Both the position numbers and the translations under genes were made by a program. From Chloroflexota bacterium (GTDB lineage: Bacteria > Chloroflexota > Dehalococcoidia > UBA1127 > JACQUN01), in the NCBI GenBank assembly GCA_016210285.1, contig JACQUN010000109.1:1-12045 (forward strand): a stretch of 12,045 nucleotides of DNA. Direction: 5' to 3'. Positions 6,729 through 12,045 of this stretch are shown here, piece after piece (position 1 is the first letter of the stretch; each line of letters begins with the position of its first letter). Below the pieces are notes generated by a model. It was not told where the DNA came from and did not search any database. It saw only the letters and a program-made list of their open reading frames with translations.

Positions 6729-7463
6729 GTGGCGACCAAGAGGCATGCCTGGGAAGACCTGCTCACCTCGCGTGACAAGAAGTTCATGGAGGGCACGACC
6801 TTCGGCGCCAGGCGTGGCCTGGGGGTTCGCCCCTGCCTGCTGGTCATTGACATGCAGTACATGGCCTCTGGCGACAAGGACGAGGACATCCTGGAAATGA
6901 AGAGGAAGTGGCCAGGCGGCTGCGGGCACGAGGCTTGGGAAGGGATACGCAACCAGCAGAAGCTCTTGCCTGCCGCCCGCGCTGCCGGCGTCCCCATCAT
7001 CTACACGCGTTACATCCCTCAGCTCATCCGCTTTGACGGCTTCGCCAAGAAGAACGCCCGCCCCGCTCAGCAGCCCAACCCCAACGATAAGGGCTGGCAG
7101 ATCGTGGAGGAGATCAAGCCGCAGCCCAACGAGATTGTGCTGGACAAGAGCTACGCCAGCGTCCTGTTCGGCACGCCGCTCATAAGCTGGCTTACCGCCA
7201 TGCAGGTGGACACTACCCTTCTGGTGGGCAACTCCACTGGCGGCTGCGTGCGTGCCAGCGCCGTAGACCTGACCACCCACAACTTCAATGTGGCCGTCAT
7301 TGAGGACTGCCTCTTTGACCGCATCCAGCTCGCCCACGCTGCCGCCCTCTTTGACATGTGGATGAAGTACTGCGATGTCATGTGGCTGGATGAGGTGCTG
7401 GAGTACCTCAAGACGGTCAAGGACGGGGAGGTGGTAAGGCAGCCAGCAGCGACGCGCCTGTAG
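6729..7463 (+). CDS. Isochorismatase-fold cysteine hydrolase, copy 1
   Basis: This 244-residue cysteine amidohydrolase of the isochorismatase superfamily most resembles N-carbamoylsarcosine amidohydrolase-type enzymes, which release ammonia and CO2 from N-carbamoyl groups. The catalytic triad is Asp41 (LLVIDMQY), Lys140 (VLDKSYAS) and Cys173 (GNSTGGCVRAS). The 33-residue Lys-Cys spacing equals that of N-carbamoylsarcosine amidase as I recall it (Lys144, Cys177). GGCVRASAVDL and VIEDCLFDR are typical of this branch. Related family members act on biuret, maleamate or ureidoacrylate, so the substrate is not fixed. The frame is open further upstream, but the GTG at 6729 is right: AAAGGAGG lies 6 bases before it and the start then coincides with copy 2. 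It begins 31 bases after the hydantoinase stop. Confidence 0.87.
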   Translation: MATKRHAWEDLLTSRDKKFMEGTTFGARRGLGVRPCLLVIDMQYMASGDKDEDILEMKRKWPGGCGHEAWEGIRNQQKLLPAARAAGVPIIYTRYIPQLIRFDGFAKKNARPAQQPNPNDKGWQIVEEIKPQPNEIVLDKSYASVLFGTPLISWLTAMQVDTTLLVGNSTGGCVRASAVDLTTHNFNVAVIEDCLFDRIQLAHAAALFDMWMKYCDVMWLDEVLEYLKTVKDGEVVRQPAATRL

Positions 7464-7534
7464 GGTGCTGGATTCCCCTGACGCCGAGCCTTTGAAGGCG
7501 GACCTGGCTTCCAGGGAAGAAAAGGAGGTAACGC

Positions 7535-8269
7535 GTGACTGCACAGAAACACGCATGGGAAGACCTGTTGCCCCCCCGAGACAGGAGGTTCCTGGCTGAC
7601 CATCCCGGTGGGAAGAGGAGGGGGTTTGGCCAGCGCCCTTGTCTCATCGTGATAGACATGCAGTACTCGGCCTGCGGTGAGAAGGACGAGGACATCTTTG
7701 AGATGCGCAAAAAGTGGCCGGGTGGCTGTGGGCACGAGGCATGGGAAGGGATACGCAATCAGCAGAAGCTCCTCCCAGCGGCTCGCGCAGCAGGTATCCC
7801 CATTATCTACACACGCTACATCCCCCAGTTGATCCAGTTTGATGGCTTTGCCAAGAAACGCTCAGGCCCGGCCCAGCAGCCCAACCCCAGCGAGAAGCGC
7901 TGGCAGATCGTGGAGGAGATCAAGCCCCAGCCAGGCGAGATTGTCCTGGACAAGAGCTACGCCAGCGTGCTCTACGGCACCCCCCTGATGAGCTGGCTCA
8001 TCGCCATGCGCGTGGACACCGTTCTGGTGGTTGGGAACTCCACGGGTGGCTGCGTGCGCGCCAGCACTGTTGACCTCATCACCAACAACTTCAACGTCGC
8101 CGTCATTGAAGACTGCGTCTTCGACCGCGTCCAGCTTGCCCACGCCGCTGCGCTGCTGGACATGTGGATGAAGTACTCCGACGTCATCTGGCTAGACGAG
8201 GCGCTGGGGTACATCAAGACGGTAAAGGACGGGGAGGTTGCCCGGCAGCCGGTCGCAGCACGAAGCTAA
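7535..8269 (+). CDS. Isochorismatase-fold cysteine hydrolase, copy 2
   Basis: This tandem paralogue of the preceding gene also has 244 residues. By hand alignment there is no gap and about 54 differences, or roughly 78% identity. The triad Asp41, Lys140 and Cys173 is retained in the same positions (IVIDMQY, VLDKSYAS, GNSTGGCVRAS). Differences cluster at residues 2-34 and in short surface stretches such as 109-111 (NAR versus RSG) and 119-122. The catalytic segments are nearly identical, so both copies should be active on similar substrates. The GTG start has AAAGGAGGT 6 bases upstream, the same arrangement as copy 1. It is the last gene of the operon, followed 30 bases later by a strong hairpin. 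It could provide dosage, different substrate or stereo-preference, or form a hetero-oligomer. Confidence 0.87.
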   Translation: MTAQKHAWEDLLPPRDRRFLADHPGGKRRGFGQRPCLIVIDMQYSACGEKDEDIFEMRKKWPGGCGHEAWEGIRNQQKLLPAARAAGIPIIYTRYIPQLIQFDGFAKKRSGPAQQPNPSEKRWQIVEEIKPQPGEIVLDKSYASVLYGTPLMSWLIAMRVDTVLVVGNSTGGCVRASTVDLITNNFNVAVIEDCVFDRVQLAHAAALLDMWMKYSDVIWLDEALGYIKTVKDGEVARQPVAARS

Positions 8270-8299
8270 TGCTCTGAGCTGCATACATAGCGATTGCTT

Positions 8300-8345
8300 C
8301 AGGTACGGCTACTTTATCATGCGAAGTAGCCGTACCTGTTTCTTG
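8300..8345 (+). terminator. Terminator hairpin of the hydantoinase-amidase operon
   Basis: A perfect 15-bp stem, CAGGTACGGCTACTT (8300-8314) with AAGTAGCCGTACCTG (8324-8338), encloses a 9-base loop. It begins 30 bases after the last stop codon. The following TTTCTT tract is short but fits an intrinsic terminator. The stem is unusually long and perfect, so a processing or protein-binding role is also possible. Confidence 0.7.
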
Positions 8346-8391
8346 ACAGGCTACTCACTGCTCCCCTCAGGGACCACAGTGCAAGTTGAGT

Positions 8392-8435
8392 CGGGTCTCT
8401 GCGAAACTGCGCCAAGGGATTTGCCGGGTCTCTGC
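8392..8435 (+). repeat. 11-bp direct repeat upstream of the crotonase gene
   Basis: CGGGTCTCTGC occurs at 8392-8402 and again at 8425-8435, 33 bases apart start to start, about three helical turns. The second copy abuts a weak -10-like TACACT (8436-8441). Paired sites on one helix face could bind a regulator. An isolated TTGACA at 8343-8348 has no matching -10 box. No convincing promoter for the crotonase gene is otherwise visible in 8339-8473. Confidence 0.4.
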
Positions 8436-8473
8436 TACACTAAAGACATCAACATTCAGGAATGGAGGTCAGT

Positions 8474-9361
8474 GTGAGCGACAAGAAGACCGTCACCTAC
8501 CCCACGGTCATTGTGGAGCTTGAAGGGCGAGTGGCCAGAATCATCCTGAACCGCCCGGAGAAGCTCAACGCTATCAACTCCCAGCTAGCAACTGATGTGG
8601 GCAAGGCGCTGCAGGACATAGACGCCGACGAGGAGTCCCGGGTTGTCATTGTGAAGGGCACCGGACGGGCTTTCTCCGCCGGGGCTGACCTTACCCCTTC
8701 AGACCAGCGGCCCGCTCAATGGCGCCACTTCCTCAGGATACAGAGGTCGGTTTGGCCTCAACTGTGGTATTTCCGCAAACCGACGATCTCTCAGGTCCAC
8801 GGGTACTGCCTGGCCGCTGGCTGCTCGGTTGCCCTCATGTGTGACCTGAGCGTTGCTGCTGAGGACGCCTTGATCGGGCAACCGGAGGCGAGGGCCCAGG
8901 GGCTTATCCCCGACCAGGGCCTCTGGCCGTTCACTATCGGGCCGCGCCGGACCAAGTGGCTGGTCTTCACCGGCGACGTTATCACGGGCAAAGAGGCCGA
9001 GGCCATGGGGATGATCAACAAGGCGGTGCCTGCCGATGAGCTGGAGGAGTACGTGGAGTGGCTGGCCAACCGCATTGCTCAGATGGACATGGAGATGCTG
9101 AGCTATCACAAACAGACTATCAACGCCTGCTATGACATCATGGGCCTGCCTGCGATGATTCACACCGGCAGGCTGTACTGGACTCTCGCTCAGTTCGCGG
9201 AGGTGGGAGACGAGTTCAGAAGAGTGGCCAAGGAGCATGGCCTGCGGGCTGCCATCGCTCAGCGAGATGCCCCCTTCGGAGGCACCATGCGGCAGGGCAT
9301 GCCGCTGCCCCGAGGCCCTGTCCGGCGGCGCAAGGGCGCTTCTGAGACGCACTCGCCATAG
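8474..9361 (+). CDS. Crotonase-family enzyme (enoyl-CoA hydratase/isomerase-like)
   Basis: This 295-residue crotonase-fold protein should act on an acyl-CoA thioester. The oxyanion-hole segment GRAFSAGADL (residues 64-73) and the second glycine loop LAAGCSVALMCD (113-124) are clear. The later catalytic Glu is kept as Glu138 in IGQPEARAQG. The position of the other classical hydratase Glu (rat Glu144), 20 residues earlier, is Ser118. The GGTQ-like stretch is replaced by LIPDQGLWPFTIGP. Ordinary hydration of a trans-2-enoyl-CoA is therefore doubtful, and an isomerase, a specialised hydratase or a hydrolase is possible. The chain exceeds the usual 260 residues and has an Arg-rich tail. An in-frame ATG at 8462 exists, but GGAGGT at 8464-8469 serves the GTG at 8474 and lies inside the longer reading, so I prefer the GTG. 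Confidence 0.83.
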   Translation: MSDKKTVTYPTVIVELEGRVARIILNRPEKLNAINSQLATDVGKALQDIDADEESRVVIVKGTGRAFSAGADLTPSDQRPAQWRHFLRIQRSVWPQLWYFRKPTISQVHGYCLAAGCSVALMCDLSVAAEDALIGQPEARAQGLIPDQGLWPFTIGPRRTKWLVFTGDVITGKEAEAMGMINKAVPADELEEYVEWLANRIAQMDMEMLSYHKQTINACYDIMGLPAMIHTGRLYWTLAQFAEVGDEFRRVAKEHGLRAAIAQRDAPFGGTMRQGMPLPRGPVRRRKGASETHSP

Positions 9362-9452
9362 TCGTTCCCCTGGGACAAGGAACGTCCCGCCGAGTTGCAC
9401 GGCGTGGGTTCTCCACCTGGCGAGTCGCTAGAACACAGCGTAGCAAAACGCC

Positions 9453-9497
9453 GCTGCCCCGTCAGCCCTTTGGCACGCTCAGGACGAACGGGGCAGC
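9453..9497 (-). terminator. Hairpin between convergent genes, likely terminator
   Basis: A perfect 10-bp inverted repeat, GCTGCCCCGT (9453-9462) and ACGGGGCAGC (9488-9497), has a 25-base loop. On the minus strand it lies 31 bases past the acyl-CoA dehydrogenase stop and is followed after four bases by TTTT. It could also stop the crotonase transcript from the other side. The long loop lowers confidence. Confidence 0.45.
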
Positions 9498-9527
9498 CTG
9501 GTCTCCCCGAGACAAGCGCTGCAAGCT

Positions 9528-10664
9528 TTACAGCCCGATCTGCTGGGCTACCAGCTCCCGGTGGAAGTCGGGGTCGCCGTAGAGGACCTCGGCGGCCTTG
9601 GCACGGCGCGTGTAGAGCTGCAGGTCATGCTCCTTGGTGAAGCCGATGGCCCCGTGGCTCTGGTGGCCCAGGGCGCAGACGCGCCGATAGGCATCGCTGC
9701 ACCACGCCTTGGCCATAGCGACCTCCCTGGTGGCGTCCAGGCCCTCGGAGACCCGCCAGGCGGCCTGGTAGGCGATGTAGCGGGAGCCCTCCACGTCCAC
9801 GGCCATGTTGGCGCAGTGGTGCTGAATGGCCTGGAAGCTGCCGATGGGCCGCCCGAACTGGACCCGTTGCTTGGCGTACTCCACCGTCATATCGAGAACC
9901 CGCTGCGCACCCCCTGCCATCCAGCAGCAGTTGGCGGTGGCTGCCCGCTGGAGGGCGCGCTCAATGACCGGCCAGCCCTGGTCCACCTGGCCCAGAGCTG
10001 CGTCGGCGGGCACTCGCACATCCTTGAAGACCACCTCACTCTGCCGGTCGGAGGCGATGGTCTTCAGCAGGGTCTGGCTGACCCCCTGGGTCCGCGTCGG
10101 CACCAGAAGGAGGGTGAGGCCGCTGGCAGCGCTCCAGCCACCCCCTGTCCGGGCTGCTACGAGAAGGGTGTCGGAGACGTTGGCGTTCTGGATAAAGAGC
10201 TTGGCGCCGTTGATGACGTACTCACCGTCGGACCGGGAGGCGCGCACGTCCTTGACCCCGGAAGGGTCCCACTTGGCGCTGGCCTCGGTGAGCGCCAGGG
10301 TGGCCGTGAGCTGGCCCTGGGCGATCTTGGGGAGCAGGTTCTGCTTCTGGGCGTCACTCCCACCGTCCAGAATCGTCAGGCCGCCCAGGACCACCGTGGT
10401 GAAGAAGGGGCCTGGGAGCAGGGCGCGCCCCATCTCCTCCAGGAGGATGCACAGGTCCAGGAAGCTCCCTCCAGTGCCGCTGTACTGCTCAGGGAAAGCC
10501 AGCCCCAGCCAGCCCAGGTCCGCCAGCTTCTGCCACATCTCAGGGGTGTAGCCCCGCTCGGCCTCCTCCATGGCGCGGACATAGGAGGCTGGGCACTCCC
10601 GCTCCAGGAACTCCCGTGCGCTGGTCTTGAGCATCTGCTGTGATTCGGTGAAGCCCAGGTCCAT
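9528..10664 (-). CDS. Acyl-CoA dehydrogenase, FAD-motif-retaining subunit
   Basis: This 378-residue acyl-CoA dehydrogenase-family flavoprotein should introduce a 2,3 double bond into an acyl-CoA. The N-terminal helical domain spans about residues 1-115. The middle beta domain's usual T-E-x-x-x-G-S-D signature is degraded to LTEASAKWDPSG (124-135). The C-terminal domain keeps the FAD-contacting QRVQFGRPIGSFQAIQHH (266-283) and the HQSHGAIGFTKEHDLQLYTRRA helix region (from 334). The chain ends without the usual G-T-x-E-I segment. This pattern matches one subunit of the heteromeric enzymes encoded by adjacent fadE genes in steroid-degrading actinobacteria. The ATG follows AAGGAGGCACTAGC. It lies 44 bases after the other dehydrogenase gene on the same strand, so it is probably co-transcribed. 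The substrate is unknown. Confidence 0.87.
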   Translation of the reverse strand: MDLGFTESQQMLKTSAREFLERECPASYVRAMEEAERGYTPEMWQKLADLGWLGLAFPEQYSGTGGSFLDLCILLEEMGRALLPGPFFTTVVLGGLTILDGGSDAQKQNLLPKIAQGQLTATLALTEASAKWDPSGVKDVRASRSDGEYVINGAKLFIQNANVSDTLLVAARTGGGWSAASGLTLLLVPTRTQGVSQTLLKTIASDRQSEVVFKDVRVPADAALGQVDQGWPVIERALQRAATANCCWMAGGAQRVLDMTVEYAKQRVQFGRPIGSFQAIQHHCANMAVDVEGSRYIAYQAAWRVSEGLDATREVAMAKAWCSDAYRRVCALGHQSHGAIGFTKEHDLQLYTRRAKAAEVLYGDPDFHRELVAQQIGL

Positions 10665-10708
10665 GCTAGTGCCTCCTTATGCTCGTTATGGTCCCGTGAC
10701 TCTGCGTT

Positions 10709-11884
10709 CTATCCCCTCGGCATCCCCAGTCCCCGGGTGGCGATGACGTTGCGCTGTATCTCTGAAGTCCCCGCCGCTACGGTGCCGCCGGGGGAGCTGA
10801 GCCACCCGTTTTCGATGCGGCCTTTGAGGGGTGCCCACTTGGAGCCGGGCTCCAGCGTCCCGTACATCCCCATCATCTCCACCCCCGCCCCGTAGAGGTG
10901 AAGGGCCAGCTCTGAGCCAAAGAGCTTGCTCACGGAGGACTCCTTGGTGGGCACCTGGCCCTTGCTCTGCATCCAGGCCACCTGGTAGCAGATGAGGCGC
11001 AGGGCCTCGACCTCCACCGCTATCTCTGCAAGCCGGTGGCGCACCAGGGGCTTGCTGGCCAGGGGCTCCCCGTCCACGGTGGCCTCCTTGGCGAAGGCCA
11101 CCAGTTGCTCCAGGATGCGTTTGGCCCTGGCCGCGCGCCCCACGCCGGAGCGCTCAAAGTCCAGCAGGACGGCTCCCACGTACCAGCCCCGGTCCCGCTC
11201 GCCCACCAGGTTGGCCTTGGGGATCCGCACGTTGTCGAGGAAGACCAGGGAGCGGTCGCGGTTCCACATCATGGGGATGCGGGTCACCTGGACCCCGGGC
11301 GCCTTCATATCATCGAGGATGAAGAATGAGATGCCGCGGTGCTTGGCGGCCTCCGGGTTGGTGCGCGCCAGGAGGAACATCTTGTCCGCTCCACCGTGGG
11401 CGCCATTCCAGATCTTGGAGCCGTTGAGGACGAAGTCGTCCCCGTCCTCCACCGCGCGGGTCATCAGCGAGGCCAGGTCCGAGCCCGCTTCCGGCTCCGA
11501 GTACCCCTGGGCCCAGATCCACTCCGCCTGGGCGATGCGCGGCAGGTAGTAGTTCTTCTGCCGGTCGGTGCCGTACATCATGAGGACCGGCGCCAGCATC
11601 TGGATGGCGTTGTCCGTTGCCGGTACGCCCCAGTAGGCTGTCTCCTCATTGAAGACGAGCTGCTGGATGTGAGAGGCAGCCTGGCCCCCGTACTCTTTGG
11701 GCCAGGCCATGGTCAGCCACCCGCGCTGCGCCAGCTTCTTCCGAAAGCTCCTGGCGAAGGCAACCCCTTCCGGCTCCTCAAAGTCCATATCCCGGTCAAA
11801 CCAGTCGGAGGGCAGCTCCTTCCGCAGGAAAGTCTGCACCTCGGCTCGAAAGGTCTCGTCCTCTGCTGTGAAACGGTAGTCCAT
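10709..11884 (-). CDS. Acyl-CoA dehydrogenase, GTSEI-retaining subunit
   Basis: This 391-residue acyl-CoA dehydrogenase-family protein is the first gene of the minus-strand pair. It has the intact middle-domain signature GYSEPEAGSDLASL (127-140), the FVLNGSKIWNGAHGGAD stretch (151-167) and the C-terminal TVAAGTSEIQRNVIATRGLG (368-387). It lacks the R-x-Q-F-G...F-Q FAD-contact motif, where it reads FAKEATVDGEPLASKPLVRH (264-283). The residue just before the GT of GTSEI, which carries the catalytic Glu in medium-chain dehydrogenase, is Ala371. These gaps complement those of the downstream partner. The ATG at 11884 has GGTGAGGA immediately upstream. Family members of this kind are often named FadE-type or pimeloyl-CoA/steroid acyl-CoA dehydrogenases, but I cannot fix the substrate. 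Confidence 0.87.
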   Translation of the reverse strand: MDYRFTAEDETFRAEVQTFLRKELPSDWFDRDMDFEEPEGVAFARSFRKKLAQRGWLTMAWPKEYGGQAASHIQQLVFNEETAYWGVPATDNAIQMLAPVLMMYGTDRQKNYYLPRIAQAEWIWAQGYSEPEAGSDLASLMTRAVEDGDDFVLNGSKIWNGAHGGADKMFLLARTNPEAAKHRGISFFILDDMKAPGVQVTRIPMMWNRDRSLVFLDNVRIPKANLVGERDRGWYVGAVLLDFERSGVGRAARAKRILEQLVAFAKEATVDGEPLASKPLVRHRLAEIAVEVEALRLICYQVAWMQSKGQVPTKESSVSKLFGSELALHLYGAGVEMMGMYGTLEPGSKWAPLKGRIENGWLSSPGGTVAAGTSEIQRNVIATRGLGMPRG

Positions 11885-11998
11885 TCCTCACCCCTACTTC
11901 CGCCTGTGCCTGCGGAGACCCCTTCGCGGCCCCCTGGCGTCTCAACTCCCGCGCGTCTGCGCCAGGGCAGCGGTTCCCTTTTGGACCTAGCCCCTACT

Positions 11999-12004
11999 AT
12001 CATA
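11999..12004 (-). promoter_or_regulatory. Possible -10 box for the acyl-CoA dehydrogenase pair
   Basis: TATGAT on the minus strand (five of six matches) lies about 115 bases before the dehydrogenase ATG. No acceptable -35 hexamer is found at 16-18 bases. The call is tentative. The rest of 11885-12021 holds no gene I would support. Confidence 0.25.
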
Positions 12005-12021
12005 AATCAGCGTCATCTACA

Positions 12022-12045
12022 TCCGCTCACCCTGAGCTTGTCGAA
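12022..12045. repeat. Start of a REP-like dispersed repeat, cut by the window end
   Basis: The last bases include CTCACCCTGAGCTTGTCGAA, whose reverse complement is TTCGACAAGCTCAGGGTGAG. I recall this as a motif recurring in intergenic regions of many bacterial genomes, often as an inverted pair. Only one arm is visible here. That it is a repeat is recollection plus inference, because there is no second copy in the window. Confidence 0.4.

Noticed and set aside
5093..7000. A very long open frame (635 codons) on the minus strand across the hydantoinase gene
   Set aside because: It is antisense to a protein with all family motifs, shows no recognisable domain, and is explained by few stop codons in GC-rich DNA.
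7488..7515. Two small hairpins between the tandem hydrolases
   Set aside because: The stems are only about 5 bp with 2-3 base loops, too weak to call an attenuator or terminator.
8343..8348. TTGACA as a -35 box for the crotonase gene
   Set aside because: No -10-like hexamer is found 16-19 bases downstream, and it falls within the T-rich end of the preceding terminator.
9561..10643. A 360-codon plus-strand open frame
   Set aside because: It is antisense to an acyl-CoA dehydrogenase with clear motifs, and has no ribosome binding site or domain that I recognise.
11713..12003. A 96-codon minus-strand frame overlapping the first dehydrogenase
   Set aside because: It runs out of frame through a well-supported gene and has no domain or start signal.

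Overview
This 12 kb window is GC-rich bacterial DNA (most genes look about 60-65% G+C) packed with compact operons, frequent GTG starts and strong AAGGAGG-type ribosome binding sites. It carries no rRNA, tRNA, CRISPR array, transposase or phage gene that I can see. The mix of menaquinone genes, amidohydrolases, paired acyl-CoA dehydrogenases and a REP-like motif at the right edge is compatible with a heterotrophic, menaquinone-using bacterium. A Chloroflexota lineage (Dehalococcoidia/SAR202 type) is my guess from overall impression, not something the window proves.

Layout. (1) 190-2192, minus strand: an operon of a small cupin, a short GatC/AtzG-like protein and a GatA-family amidase. (2) 2392-4073, plus strand, fired from a divergent promoter: menA and menG/ubiE, the last two steps of menaquinone synthesis. 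(3) 4105-5067, minus strand: a HIT-family nucleotide hydrolase followed by a YqeK-like HD phosphohydrolase. (4) 5229-8345, plus strand: a well-delimited transcription unit with a sigma70-like promoter containing a dyad, a dihydropyrimidinase/hydantoinase-like amidohydrolase, two tandem paralogous isochorismatase-fold cysteine hydrolases (N-carbamoylsarcosine-amidase-like), and a perfect 15-bp terminator hairpin. (5) 8474-9361, plus strand: a crotonase-family (enoyl-CoA hydratase-like) gene lacking one of the two classical catalytic glutamates. (6) 9528-11884, minus strand: two adjacent acyl-CoA dehydrogenase genes that look like complementary halves of a heteromeric enzyme. (7) 11885-12045: a leader and the start of a probable dispersed repeat.

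How they may work together. The hydantoinase-like enzyme could open a cyclic ureide or imide, and the cysteine hydrolases could cut the resulting carbamoyl or amide product. This would be a hydantoin-type pathway whose second step uses a fold other than the usual nitrilase-like or M20 carbamoylases. It is the best candidate for an undescribed system here. The AtzG/AtzE-like pair in the first operon is a second amide-hydrolysing unit in the same neighbourhood. The crotonase and the acyl-CoA dehydrogenase pair point to oxidation of an acyl-CoA, perhaps a bulky or unusual one. The menaquinone pair and the HIT/YqeK pair are housekeeping.
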